This document shows, one piece after another, positions 17,801 through 26,152 of a DNA stretch of 64,000 bases. Location of the stretch: assembly GCA_964514385.1 (NCBI GenBank), contig CAZEQJ010000008.1:1-64000 (forward strand). Direction: 5' to 3'. The position numbers and the translations under genes are program-made. The notes beneath the pieces were generated by a model, which ran no database searches, was not told where the DNA came from, and worked only from the letters and a program-made list of their open reading frames with translations. The stretch comes from CAZEQJ01 sp964514385. Its GTDB lineage: Bacteria; Bacteroidota; Bacteroidia; Cytophagales; Cyclobacteriaceae. Positions within the stretch are counted from its first letter, which is position 1; each line of letters begins with the position of its first letter.

Positions 17801-18260
17801 GATGACGGGTATAGGAATCATTTCCCTTGCGGGTGTTGTGGTAAATAACGCCATTGTACTTATTGATTACACCAATCTCATCCGGAAGAGGAGGAGAGAA
17901 GAACTTAATCTGGATGAGGATGAGTTATTAAACCGTCAGGATTTATTGAATAGCATTATTGCAGGTGGAAAGACAAGGTTGCGTCCTGTGCTTCTTACAG
18001 CTATTACCACGATTCTTGGACTTATACCTCTTGCCATTGGTATGAACATTGACTTCTATGGCCTTGTTAGTAAGTTCGATGCGAACATTTACTTTGGTGG
18101 TGACAATGCCGGTTTCTGGGGGCCGATGGCATGGACTGTTATTTACGGTCTTACCTTTGCCACATTCCTTACACTTGTAGTGGTACCGGTAATGTACCTG
18201 TTGTCTGACATTTTGAAAGAACGACTACAAAAGCTTTCAAAACTTGTTCAATCGGCCTAA
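14856..18260 (+). CDS. RND-family efflux permease (AcrB/HAE-like) with extra central membrane segments
   Basis: Proton-driven inner-membrane pump of the tripartite system; 1134 residues, somewhat longer than AcrB. It has 12 RND helices in two halves with two large periplasmic porter/docking regions. The proton-relay helix 4 reads LVDNGIVVVENIYR: Asp410 is kept, while the second AcrB-type Asp is Asn411. Helix 10 has GVVVNNAIVLIDYTN. About 55 residues around 508-560, between the two halves, contain two further hydrophobic stretches not found in AcrB. A second insertion with Gly/Asn/Asp-rich sequence lies before the last helix (about 1070-1090). Divalent-metal versus drug specificity cannot be decided from sequence. 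Confidence 0.92.
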   Translation: MSSNKKKITESFGLTNLSVNNRTSVIILTLIFVFAGVFSYISMPKENFPEVNIPTVYIGTAYPGNSPVDMENLITRPIEKEVNTVDGIKSIESTSIQDYSTIIVEFNPDVNIERALQDVKDAVDVAKNELPTDLDTEPNVFELDFSEFPIMSINISGDYSMRELKAMAEYLQEEIEEFPQISEVKINGALDREIRIDADIHRMEAMRVSFNDIMDAIRAENLTQSSGDIKIGDFRRSLRIDGEFESIEEIENVIVKDENYNEVYLKDVATVSDTYEERSSYARMEKLPVLTLDVIKKSGENLIEASEQIKAFIEVAQNDELPADLNVSITNDQSNITRNNVSNLENSIISGVILVTLVLTFFLGLRNALFVGVAIPMSMFIAFMLLNLTGVSLNLMVLFSLILALGMLVDNGIVVVENIYRLMQEGYSAKDAAKQGVGEVAWPIITSTATTLAAFVPLAFWQGIIGEFMKYLPITLIIVLSSSLFVALVINPVLTSMYMKVQQRIPNKRRLMIIFGVLVVVAIPLYITQQYLWANLIAFMAFLIPFNVYLLVPAVKWFQEYFLVKLENLYERTLKIALSRPLLVFLGTVGLLFASVLIFYLNAPKVLFFPEGEPNYINIFIEKPVGTDIEATNDLSERIESDIIALMKPYSPAVESIIATVGQNTSDPMEGPSEGDTPNRAKITISFVEFQFRDTINTTTILEEVRREMTKYPGVKITVDKDQQGPPVGKPINIEVSGEDYERLITLTDNIVDEINEANIPGIEELKTDLITGKPEMLVDIDRRKARLFGLSTYSVANELRTALFGMEVSKFKDGEDEYPINLRLKDEYRYDPEALKNKRVTFRDMFGNLKQIPISSVADFKYSSTYGSVKRKDLDRVITIFSNVNAGYNPTEINNRIKEILNDYPMPQGYNAKFTGEQEEQAKSLQFLITALLVAVAVIFLIIVAQFNSVFTPFIIVGSVILSTIGVFLGLVIFNKDFVVVMTGIGIISLAGVVVNNAIVLIDYTNLIRKRRREELNLDEDELLNRQDLLNSIIAGGKTRLRPVLLTAITTILGLIPLAIGMNIDFYGLVSKFDANIYFGGDNAGFWGPMAWTVIYGLTFATFLTLVVVPVMYLLSDILKERLQKLSKLVQSA

Positions 18261-18286
18261 ATAGCGTCATACGAAAAAACCTGTCT

Positions 18287-19528
18287 ATGCGCCTGATATT
18301 TGTTACCACGCTTGTTTTTTTTCTGTTGGTTGAAATATATTTTTTTCAGTCATTGCGGGTAATTGCAGCTGACTGGTCTGTTTTGACACGCAGGGCAGTA
18401 TATATCCTGTACTGGTCGGTAACAGGTATTGTATTGGTTTTCGTATCCTTATATTACATCGCACCTGAGAGCTTCTCAAACCAGGCAAGGCAGTGGATAT
18501 TCACTTCACTTTTTATGCTTTTTATTCCAAAGCTTTTGGGTGCGGTGTTTTTACTGATCGACGATGGGAGAAGGCTGGTGGCGTGGATAGCTTCAAAATT
18601 ATACTCTGGTGAAGGTCACGTTGATGCACAGCCTGAGGCCATTAGCCGCTCCGAATTCCTGTCAAAGGCAAGCCTGGTCACGGCTGCTGTACCTTTTGCT
18701 GTAATCAATTTTGGCATCATCAGTGGTGCACATGATTATAGAATAAGGCGAAAAACCCTTTACCTCAAAACACTCCCAAAGGCATTTGATGGTATTCGTC
18801 TGGCTCAGATCTCAGACATCCATACCGGCTCATTTTTCAATAAAACTGCGGTAAAAGGAGGTGTGGAAATGATCATGAATGAAAAGCCAGACCTCATTTT
18901 TTTTACCGGTGACCTGGTGAACGAAGAAACGAAGGAGGTAAAAAACTACATCGACGTTTTTGATAAGCTGGATGCGCCATTAGGTGTATTTTCTTCTACC
19001 GGAAATCACGACTATGGTGATTATAAGGACTGGAAATCACCTGAAGCTAAAGCTAAAAACTTTGAGGACCTCATTCAGGCACATAAAGAACTGGGCTGGC
19101 AGTTGCTTCGAAATGAGAATAAGGTCATCACAGTAGATGGAGAAAAAATAGTTATAGCAGGTGTCGAAAACTGGGGCGCAGGCCGCTTTTCGAAATACGG
19201 TGATTTCTCAAAAGCGATGGATGGTACTACCAGTGAGAACGCCGTAATCCTGATGTCGCATGACCCGAGCAGCTGGGACGCCATGATAAGAAAAGAATAT
19301 CCACAGGTTGATCTTACCTTGTCAGGACATACGCATGGCTTTCAGTTTGGTATTGAAATCGGTGGCTTCAGGTGGAGCCCTTCCCAATATATTTATAAGC
19401 AGTGGGCAGGCCATTATCAGGAAAATGACCAGCATATTTATGTCAACAGAGGTTTCGGTTACATCGGTTTTCCGGGCAGAGTAGGCATGCCTCCTGAGAT
19501 TACCATACTTGAGCTAAAAAGGGGTTAG
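18287..19528 (+). CDS. Membrane-anchored metallophosphoesterase (YkuE/YaeI-like)
   Basis: Calcineurin-like phosphoesterase of the YaeI/YkuE type, possibly acting on lipid or nucleotide phosphates at the membrane. The 413 residues have three or four N-terminal membrane segments (about 1-100) and another hydrophobic stretch near 130-145. The catalytic domain carries the metal motifs in order: ISDIHTGS, FTGDLVNE, STGNHDYGD and SGHTHGFQFG. It lies 26 bp after the RND permease in the same direction, so it may be co-transcribed. It converges on the HhH-barrel gene, sharing a 4-bp stop overlap. Confidence 0.9.
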   Translation: MRLIFVTTLVFFLLVEIYFFQSLRVIAADWSVLTRRAVYILYWSVTGIVLVFVSLYYIAPESFSNQARQWIFTSLFMLFIPKLLGAVFLLIDDGRRLVAWIASKLYSGEGHVDAQPEAISRSEFLSKASLVTAAVPFAVINFGIISGAHDYRIRRKTLYLKTLPKAFDGIRLAQISDIHTGSFFNKTAVKGGVEMIMNEKPDLIFFTGDLVNEETKEVKNYIDVFDKLDAPLGVFSSTGNHDYGDYKDWKSPEAKAKNFEDLIQAHKELGWQLLRNENKVITVDGEKIVIAGVENWGAGRFSKYGDFSKAMDGTTSENAVILMSHDPSSWDAMIRKEYPQVDLTLSGHTHGFQFGIEIGGFRWSPSQYIYKQWAGHYQENDQHIYVNRGFGYIGFPGRVGMPPEITILELKRG

Positions 19529-21438
19529 AAATTCCACTGTAAACTCGCGTTGCTGTCAGTAAATACCTTCGCTGAACGACTGGAGAATCCGGATCCGACT
19601 TCACGGACTTCATCGTAACGTGTCAGAGCGATCCTGTAAGACAATGTAAACGATTTATATTTCCATTGTGCAAGCAGATAGGTTCGGATGCCATTTCCCT
19701 GATAAGCAGGAATAGAAAATCGATACCTGATATTTGATTCAAATACATACTGGCGTGTATTAAAATCAGTATCAAACCGGGCTGCACGCCATCTTAAACT
19801 TAAATTTTCCCGTGGATCCCAGGCTACATCCTGTACCATGACCAACCCTCTCTCAGCCGGTCCGATCCCTTCGTAAATTCCTCCCTGCAGCCGTGAAGTG
19901 AATTGTACTTTTCTGTAGTTGCTTCGAAAAATAATACGCCAGTCATGGTCGTGGTAGGTGTAAAGTGCTTTCAGCTGCGTATTTTCTGAGACATCCCGGT
20001 TTCTTGTTTTGTAGCGGTACTGAAGTGTCAGCAGATGATATCGCTTCAGCGGCACTTCCAGCAGTGCATTGGTCTCATATCCGTCATCCGGAAGCAGCAT
20101 CTGATGACGGGGTTCTATAAAACGAAATAGATCCTGATAAACAGAAAAGGTAAATAATCCCTTCGGAGATGCAATAAGATGTATATAGAATCCTTGTTCA
20201 TTACGCCCTGCAGCAGTTTCAGCAAGAGCATTACTAAAGTCATTCTCATAAAAAGGAGAATAGTTTCTGTATGAAAAACCGATGTGAAGGTCATGTATGG
20301 GGTACAGGTTGATCCCATGAAGGAAAGCCTGATTTCCGCTGATATCAATGGCGTGTTCACCAAAAAGATGAGCCGACTTGATGATCAGATTGTAATAAAG
20401 GCTTTGAAAACCCCCGGTATTATTTTTCAGGTGGAAAAGGCCATTATATCCTATTTTCCCGAAGCGTACCGACCTTTGATAATTGATGCCAACCGATCTT
20501 TGTGATAAGGTTTTTCTTCGATCCATTTCAGAGGGTGTGCGATAAAGTCCGGTTGGAGTTACGGGTAAATATGTCGAAGACAACGAATCAAACCGTGCGT
20601 CTAACCGGGCCTGGGATAGATAGAAGGAAATGGCATTTGAACCTTTTGAAGCGGTAAAGGCCAATCCACTAAAAAAGCCGAATTCTGTAGCTGAGGCAAA
20701 GGGTGTAAAGCCACGATCAGAAGAAAAGGGCAATGTTCGGAGTGTTTTGCCAAGGTTAAATCCGCCACCGAATACAAGCCCCTGGCCATGCTGCACTCTG
20801 TAGTTCCCGATCAACAGCCTATCTGTAAATGGCAGATTTTCAAGTGAGAGAAAAAAACTACCATAGTCCGGTCCCAGAAGTTTTGTGTTGGTGCGACGAA
20901 AGGGTTCACCGGCATCATGGTCGGTAGTAAAACCAAAGCGGTAAACCCCTTTTTGCTGGATATTAAAACGCATGGTTTGGCCTAAGGGCATCCCGGAATC
21001 GTGTTCGCTGAGACCGTCAGAAAGTGGTGTCTGATAATTATTCTGATACAGGATGAATCCGCGACTCATACCTTTTCGGTATTTTTTTTGTGCAGGTACT
21101 GGCGCAATGGTGATATAAGTCAGGAGAGCATCTACCTGCGCTTTCGTCATGCCTGTCAGTGCCGGTAATTCAAATTTGCTTAGGATTTCACCATAATTCT
21201 GCCTGTAGAAGATAATTCGGGCTGCAATGGTAGGAGTAAAGCCGGGTACCAGCATGAGTTCTTCGATAGTAGCCTCATTGATGTTAACAGGTGTATTGCC
21301 AAGCCAGATCACATTTTCCAGCAACTCTTCTGAGAGGTTATCCATATCCAGCTGATCTGCCAGATTTTCCAGTTGGGCTTGTATCGGTATGGAAATACTA
21401 ATACAGATAAACAGCAGAAGCCTGTTGATGTATGCCAT
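19525..21438 (-). CDS. ComEA-like helix-hairpin-helix domain fused to a predicted outer-membrane beta-barrel
   Basis: About 637 residues from the preferred ATG at 21438; an upstream start at 21459 would precede the signal peptide with seven residues. A signal peptide (about 1-22, ending IPIQA) is followed by a paired helix-hairpin-helix unit at ~50-112 (VNINEATIEELMLVPGFTP and LPALTGMTKAQVDALLTYIT), matching the layout of periplasmic ComEA DNA-binding domains. Residues ~125-637 are alternating aromatic/polar strands ending in LQWNF, a terminal-Phe signature of outer-membrane barrels. The family occurs in Bacteroidota as unnamed HhH proteins. DNA or protein binding at the outer membrane is my inference. 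It overlaps the upstream PorV-like gene by 41 bp. Confidence 0.8.
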   Translation of the reverse strand: MAYINRLLLFICISISIPIQAQLENLADQLDMDNLSEELLENVIWLGNTPVNINEATIEELMLVPGFTPTIAARIIFYRQNYGEILSKFELPALTGMTKAQVDALLTYITIAPVPAQKKYRKGMSRGFILYQNNYQTPLSDGLSEHDSGMPLGQTMRFNIQQKGVYRFGFTTDHDAGEPFRRTNTKLLGPDYGSFFLSLENLPFTDRLLIGNYRVQHGQGLVFGGGFNLGKTLRTLPFSSDRGFTPFASATEFGFFSGLAFTASKGSNAISFYLSQARLDARFDSLSSTYLPVTPTGLYRTPSEMDRRKTLSQRSVGINYQRSVRFGKIGYNGLFHLKNNTGGFQSLYYNLIIKSAHLFGEHAIDISGNQAFLHGINLYPIHDLHIGFSYRNYSPFYENDFSNALAETAAGRNEQGFYIHLIASPKGLFTFSVYQDLFRFIEPRHQMLLPDDGYETNALLEVPLKRYHLLTLQYRYKTRNRDVSENTQLKALYTYHDHDWRIIFRSNYRKVQFTSRLQGGIYEGIGPAERGLVMVQDVAWDPRENLSLRWRAARFDTDFNTRQYVFESNIRYRFSIPAYQGNGIRTYLLAQWKYKSFTLSYRIALTRYDEVREVGSGFSSRSAKVFTDSNASLQWNF

Positions 21439-22171
21439 AGTTTGGTTGGTAGTTGCCACTAAATCCGATGATTATTTTATCACCTACATATTCAAATCCT
21501 GTGGTGAACCTGCCCGGTGTGGTGCTGTATCCGATGTTCCATACCAGATGTTCATGAAAGCGCCATTGTATGCCAAGCCCATTGCGAAGCTGCGAGCCAG
21601 AGTATAAAATATCGAGGTTGCATATCAGATATTGGGTAGCTTTCCATTGTGTACCCAATCCAATGGCTATCGGGTGATTGTCAAGCCACATGTTGTTCCA
21701 GTGTATATTCCGGATCATAAATCCCATGGTGAAATCATCATCAATACTCCATTGTAATCCTGCATCGAAGGTAAGTTGATGGATTTGCCCTGAACCTTCT
21801 GCGTGTATGCGATGGTAGTTACTGCGGATACCAAATGCATAAGGTCCGGAATTACGTGAATAGGCTGCATATGCCGTATTCCATCCAAACACCTCGTCAC
21901 CGGAATGAAACGCACCTACACCAAAACGATGCCCTTTTATTATATGGGTGATGCCACCGCTGACCTGATCAAATACCGGGTCTATCCAGGATTTGCTGTA
22001 ATTCAACACAATGACGTTTTTCTGCATTCCAGCCGGGTTATTGAATAATGAAAACGCATCGCTTACTGCCAGAAATGTAGCACCAAGACCAGCCGCACGG
22101 CTTCCAAGACTTTCATTGAATTGAGGAAAGGCAGTGAATGGAAAAATAAAAATCAGAAAGTATCTAATCAT
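21398..22171 (-). CDS. PorV/PorQ-like (FadL-type) outer-membrane beta-barrel
   Basis: A 257-residue exported barrel. Signal peptide ~1-16 (cut near FPQF) is followed by GSRAAGLGATFLAVSDA and NNPAGM, the opening hallmark of the PorV/PorQ/UPF0164 relatives of FadL. The rest is alternating beta strands ending in SAVYLY. PorV and PorQ proteins serve T9SS, but this one is shorter than PorQ (about 340), so a specific name is unsafe. A weak promoter on the minus strand (TTG 22219-22217, 20 nt, TATATTTA 22196-22189) overlaps the divergent start codon. The HhH-barrel gene begins inside its 3' end, implying coupled translation. Confidence 0.8.
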   Translation of the reverse strand: MIRYFLIFIFPFTAFPQFNESLGSRAAGLGATFLAVSDAFSLFNNPAGMQKNVIVLNYSKSWIDPVFDQVSGGITHIIKGHRFGVGAFHSGDEVFGWNTAYAAYSRNSGPYAFGIRSNYHRIHAEGSGQIHQLTFDAGLQWSIDDDFTMGFMIRNIHWNNMWLDNHPIAIGLGTQWKATQYLICNLDILYSGSQLRNGLGIQWRFHEHLVWNIGYSTTPGRFTTGFEYVGDKIIIGFSGNYQPNYGIHQQASAVYLY

Positions 22172-22218
22172 GTCAGCGAGTTGTATGTTAAATATAAAAA
22201 TTTGAACTTAAATTTTCA

Positions 22219-22830
22219 ATGCGATTTTTAGTAATAATCTTGTTTTTAGGGTCCTACGCACTGCAAGCTCAGAAAATGGATACTGTCTTTTATGAAAATG
22301 GCAGCATTCGCGAGATAGGCAAAAGGGTAAACGGAGAGAAGTCGGGGCTGTGGAGGTACTACTATCCGAATGGAAAAATAAATGCAGAAATTGAGTTTGT
22401 AGAGGGAATACAGGAGGGAGTTATGCGAAATTACGATTTTGAAGGCAACCTTTTGTCCGTCGAATCATGGAAAAATGATGTACCACACGATTCGGCCTGG
22501 TATTATTACCCCAACGGTCAGCTTGAAAAGCGTGGAGTCTATAAAGAAGGGAGCTATTCTGGGCTGTGGACTTTTTATTATGAAAATGGTGAGATCAAGC
22601 GTTTAGGACCGTATAATGCCGGATTGCCAGACGGTAAATGGCTGTTTTTCTATAAGGACGGCACACGTTGGCAAAGCGGCAGCTATAAGAAAGGTTTAGA
22701 ACATGGGGAATGGCTGTTTTACCGCCAGGACGGGTCTCTTGAATACGAAGGCCAGTATGATATGGGTTCAGAAGCAGGTATTTGGTATTTTGTAAAGAAA
22801 AACGGCCGTAAAAAACGAATCAGGAAATGA
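22219..22830 (+). CDS. Exported MORN-like repeat protein (YwqK-type)
   Basis: A 203-residue protein with a signal peptide (about 1-17, ending ALQAQ) and six to seven repeats of ~23 residues built on a Y-x-NG-x-L/I-x-x-G-x-Y/W-x-x-G pattern (for example YYPNGQLEKRGVYKEGSYSG). These are the short beta-hairpin repeats of the MORN/YwqK class. Its location is probably periplasmic or outer-membrane. Proteins of this class are annotated as YwqK-like antitoxins, but no toxin partner is visible. A 51-residue zinc-ribbon gene starts in its stop codon. Confidence 0.85.
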   Translation: MRFLVIILFLGSYALQAQKMDTVFYENGSIREIGKRVNGEKSGLWRYYYPNGKINAEIEFVEGIQEGVMRNYDFEGNLLSVESWKNDVPHDSAWYYYPNGQLEKRGVYKEGSYSGLWTFYYENGEIKRLGPYNAGLPDGKWLFFYKDGTRWQSGSYKKGLEHGEWLFYRQDGSLEYEGQYDMGSEAGIWYFVKKNGRKKRIRK

Positions 22831-22982
22831 AAAAAAAGGAATGCCCTTCATGTGCGATGGAGGTAGATCGCAGCGAAAAGGAATGCCCTTTTTGCCATTA
22901 TGAATTCCCTACCGGACAGGGGCGATTATCGTGGATAGCGATATTATTGCTGGTGATTATGCTCTTTTATTTCATCTTGTAA
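22827..22982 (+). CDS. 51-residue zinc-ribbon membrane protein
   Basis: A short gene starting ATGA-overlapped with the preceding stop. Residues 1-25 hold two CxxC knuckles in KECPSCAMEVDRSEKECPFC, a plausible four-cysteine zinc ribbon. Residues ~34-51 are a single hydrophobic helix (WIAILLLVIMLFYFIL) that ends the protein. The topology suggests a small inner-membrane protein with a cytoplasmic zinc ribbon. The function is unknown; the translational overlap indicates it is made together with the MORN-like protein. Confidence 0.7.
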   Translation: MKKKECPSCAMEVDRSEKECPFCHYEFPTGQGRLSWIAILLLVIMLFYFIL

Positions 22983-23012
22983 TTAAAAGCAGCAATAATA
23001 AAATCGCGGGTC

Positions 23013-24179
23013 TTAGTTTTTTACCGGTTTTCTCCTGTTTACCCAGATAAATAGTATAAGGCCTGCTATCACCAGTGGTATACTCAGGATCTGACCCATA
23101 TTTAATGTCAGGTTATCTTCAAAGGCTACCTGATTTTCTTTATAGAATTCATAAATAAAGCGCAAAGCAAAAATGTAAACCAGAAATATGCCGAGAAGCG
23201 ATCCTTCCCTGATCTTCTGCTTTCGGACAAACCAATATCCCAGCAGCAGCACAAACAAAATAAATGTGCTCACTGATTCATAAAGCTGAGCCGGATGCCG
23301 GATTATGCCTTTAAGGTATACATTCGCTACGTACTTATTATTTTCAATGGCAAGGTCATATGCAATAGGGTCTCGCATTGACATATCAATCTGTTCGGAT
23401 GTCCGTTCATATCCTACCAAGATGTTCTTCACCTCCCGTTCGATAAAACCTTTCACCTGGGCTGAATCATAATCTGCACTTTGGAATTGGATGCGTAACC
23501 CAAGTGGTGCCAGCCCTTCTTGCAGTGTATCTGTTTTATAGCGAAAGGAAGAGACATTCTCTATGGCTCTGTTAGAGTTTTGGATATATTGCTCCGGCAC
23601 GCGTGAAAAAACCACACCATAGTCAGAGTCGGTGGGTTTACCTAGTATCTCGGAGTTCACAAAGTTGCCCATGCGTATAAATGCACCACCAAGGGCTACA
23701 AGTATCACAATACGATCTACGACATAAAGAAAACTTTGCCCTTCTTTTTTTCTGTTTCTTTTAGTTGCCTTAAATGAAGTGGGAATAATCAGAAGCCACT
23801 TTACCCGAATATCGTAATGGGTATACAGCCAAAGAGCCGTCAGGATACCAATGGCAGCACCATGAGAGGCAAGGCCACCTTTCCATACAGCGAAAAGATC
23901 CAGTGGGTTATTGAGGAAAATTTCAGGTTCATAGAAAAAAACATGCCCAAATCTTGCTCCAATGATGGTGCCAACTACCATAAATATGGTTATGGTATCG
24001 ACATCCTTTTGAGGTTTGCCTTCCTGCTTGTACATGTAGTACAGGATTTGCTGACCGATAATAAACCCCAGAGCAAATAACAATCCATACCAGCGGGGCG
24101 AATAATCAGTGCCCAGAAAGCCGTTTGGAAAAATTTCAGGTACAGGACTCCAGATGATAAAGGCAAGTAGATCTGTCAC
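23013..24179 (-). CDS. lgt: Prolipoprotein diacylglyceryl transferase with enlarged periplasmic insertion
   Basis: Transfers diacylglycerol from phosphatidylglycerol to the lipobox cysteine of prolipoproteins in the inner membrane. Core motifs are intact: GGLASHGAAIG (His106), RMGNFVNSEILG (the essential Arg169 region) and IIRHPAQLYES (about 292-302). At 388 residues it is ~100 longer than E. coli Lgt. The excess is a charged segment at ~133-150 and a long region at ~195-290 between the two key motifs, probably periplasmic. It is a single gene on the minus strand, followed on the plus side by the convergent MORN/zinc-ribbon pair. Confidence 0.93.
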   Translation of the reverse strand: MTDLLAFIIWSPVPEIFPNGFLGTDYSPRWYGLLFALGFIIGQQILYYMYKQEGKPQKDVDTITIFMVVGTIIGARFGHVFFYEPEIFLNNPLDLFAVWKGGLASHGAAIGILTALWLYTHYDIRVKWLLIIPTSFKATKRNRKKEGQSFLYVVDRIVILVALGGAFIRMGNFVNSEILGKPTDSDYGVVFSRVPEQYIQNSNRAIENVSSFRYKTDTLQEGLAPLGLRIQFQSADYDSAQVKGFIEREVKNILVGYERTSEQIDMSMRDPIAYDLAIENNKYVANVYLKGIIRHPAQLYESVSTFILFVLLLGYWFVRKQKIREGSLLGIFLVYIFALRFIYEFYKENQVAFEDNLTLNMGQILSIPLVIAGLILFIWVNRRKPVKN

Positions 24180-24292
24180 TATGAGCTTGTTTTTCTTTGT
24201 GCAAAGAAATGCAAGATTATCTTAAAATGATAATGCCGGATGCAATTTGATGTTTACCTTTTTTAAGAAATTTGATATGATACCGTAACTAG

Positions 24293-24317
24293 CTGCTTCA
24301 TAGATCTTTTGAAGCAG
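24293..24317 (-). repeat. Inverted repeat in the lgt-nadE gap
   Basis: CTGCTTCA (24293-24300) pairs with TGAAGCAG (24310-24317) around a 9-nt loop, 27 bp beyond the nadE stop. No T-run follows on the minus strand, so it is only a possible 3'-end stabiliser or weak terminator. Confidence 0.35.
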
Positions 24318-24343
24318 GCGTTATCCTTGCATAGTGATTAGAC

Positions 24344-26152
24344 TCAGATATTTTTCAGGATATTCAGTTCTTCTTCAAACCCGGAAGACAAAATAGGAAA
24401 CCGACACCAGGCACGGGGGTCTACGTTGAATTCGTCAAGGTGAAATGCCGGGGCAATTCGCTCTCGTTTCCACTGATTGCGACTCCATAACCTGAAAAAG
24501 CGGGTGATGTACACCTTTAGCGTCCCGTCATCCAGATCTTTCCTTTTCAGTGCGTCAAATACTTGCAGGGGTGACTTACGTAAAAAAATGGCCTCTCTTT
24601 CAATTTTTTTCAGCCAGTGATAGGGCATAAGATCTGTTTCATCAGTTTGGGTTTTGTCCAGCGGTCGTAGTTCTGCAGATGGCTGCAAACTATTTACATG
24701 GGAAAGGCTTTTATATCCCAGTTCCTTTTCCGCCCATTTCAGCCATTTTAGAATAAAATCTTTATCAATAGCAGCAATTGGGGCAAGACTACCTGATGTA
24801 TCGCCATCCATGGTAGTGTACCCTACATCTCCTTCGGAACGGTTGGACGTCGTCAGTAGCAGGCAGTTAAATTTATTTGCCAGCATCCAGATTATCGGCG
24901 ATCGTGCCCGTGCCTGGATGTTCTGCATTACAATATCGTCGTCTTCCCAGTTCAGCTGTGTATTTAAGGCATTCTCGACGGTTTTTGTGTAAGAATTTAC
25001 CTGTTCATCGATGGTCCAGTGGTAAAAGTTTGCGCCAATCTCCGTTGCCAGCGCCTTCGCAGAATCAAATGTAGCTTTGGACGAGTTCACAGTACCCTGG
25101 TATGCCGTATGGAATATCGATTTCATTATGGCGTTAATATCGTCCTTCGGCGCAACACGCAGGTGTTGACAGAATGATTCATAGCCAAGTTCTGCAACCC
25201 CTCTTCGTACCATTTCACGCACGAGCACCGCAATAGTGGAGGAGTCTGCACCACCCGATAGTGACAAAACAAAGCCATTGGAGCGGCTTTTTCGCATATA
25301 ATCGAATAAACCAAGGCTTATTGCAGCGGTGAATTCCTCTTCCAAGCCAAGGGTAGTACTAAGGCCGTCAGATGATGTTAAAAGTGATACATCTTCGAAT
25401 GTAAAACGCTTTTTGGCTACCATTTTCCCACTCGACGCGATCATAATGTCACCATCATAGATCATTCTTCCTGCTTCATTACCCAGCAGATTAGCATAAA
25501 CATAGGTAATGTTATATTTTTTGGAAGCATCCAGAATAATAGATTCACGCTGCTTTGTTTTCCCTAAAGCAAAATGACTTGCGCTGGGGTTGACAATGAT
25601 GTCTACTCCTCTGTCAGCAAGAAAATGAACCGGACGTTGATCACCGCGCCACATATCTTCACAGATTTCTGTCCCGATGCGACAGCCTTTATAGGCAAAT
25701 ATGACATCCCCAAATTCAAACGTCATGCCGTCACGTTCTACTGACGCTATGATACCCTTGTTACCGGGGACAAACCACCTTGACTCATAATGCACGCCGT
25801 CGATAGCCAGAAACTGCTTTGGTATTATTGCATAGAGGTATTGATCCGCAATAAATGCCACGGTATCATAACGCTGACCCAGGTAAGAGTAGGGCAGGCC
25901 TATGGCCACAAAAATATCTTTGGTAAGCGGGATGATATCCCGAAGTATTTCCCATGACTTATCATAAATCCATGAGCTGAGAAACTGGTCTTCGCAACCA
26001 TATCCGGTAATGCATAGTTCAGGAAGGCATAAGACGTCAACATTTTGCTGCTGAGCAGCCTTTATGGCAGCCTTTATTCGCTTGGTATTACCTTCCCAGT
26101 CCAGTGGCAGCTGATTCAATGCGGCACCTGCAACCTTGAGCTTCGTCATCAT
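24344..26152 (-). CDS. nadE: Glutamine-dependent NAD(+) synthetase
   Basis: Last step of NAD synthesis: amidates nicotinate adenine dinucleotide using ammonia from glutamine. The 602 residues hold a nitrilase-type glutaminase domain (about 1-270; Glu in LPELCITGYGCED, catalytic Cys in GTEICEDMW) and a synthetase domain (about 280-600; P-loop LSLSGGADSS, and TTSNRSEGDVGYTTMDGD). Both active sites look intact, so external ammonia is not required. It overlaps rnc by 4 bp and belongs to the acpP-fabF-rnc-nadE run. Confidence 0.95.
   Translation of the reverse strand: MMTKLKVAGAALNQLPLDWEGNTKRIKAAIKAAQQQNVDVLCLPELCITGYGCEDQFLSSWIYDKSWEILRDIIPLTKDIFVAIGLPYSYLGQRYDTVAFIADQYLYAIIPKQFLAIDGVHYESRWFVPGNKGIIASVERDGMTFEFGDVIFAYKGCRIGTEICEDMWRGDQRPVHFLADRGVDIIVNPSASHFALGKTKQRESIILDASKKYNITYVYANLLGNEAGRMIYDGDIMIASSGKMVAKKRFTFEDVSLLTSSDGLSTTLGLEEEFTAAISLGLFDYMRKSRSNGFVLSLSGGADSSTIAVLVREMVRRGVAELGYESFCQHLRVAPKDDINAIMKSIFHTAYQGTVNSSKATFDSAKALATEIGANFYHWTIDEQVNSYTKTVENALNTQLNWEDDDIVMQNIQARARSPIIWMLANKFNCLLLTTSNRSEGDVGYTTMDGDTSGSLAPIAAIDKDFILKWLKWAEKELGYKSLSHVNSLQPSAELRPLDKTQTDETDLMPYHWLKKIEREAIFLRKSPLQVFDALKRKDLDDGTLKVYITRFFRLWSRNQWKRERIAPAFHLDEFNVDPRAWCRFPILSSGFEEELNILKNI

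Noticed and set aside
22219..22982. Toxin-antitoxin pair (YwqK antitoxin with a small toxin)
   Set aside because: The MORN-like protein is exported and its partner is a zinc-ribbon membrane protein; nothing resembles a toxin.
24293..24317. Factor-independent terminator after nadE
   Set aside because: The stem is good but there is no following T-run on the minus strand; listed only as an inverted repeat.
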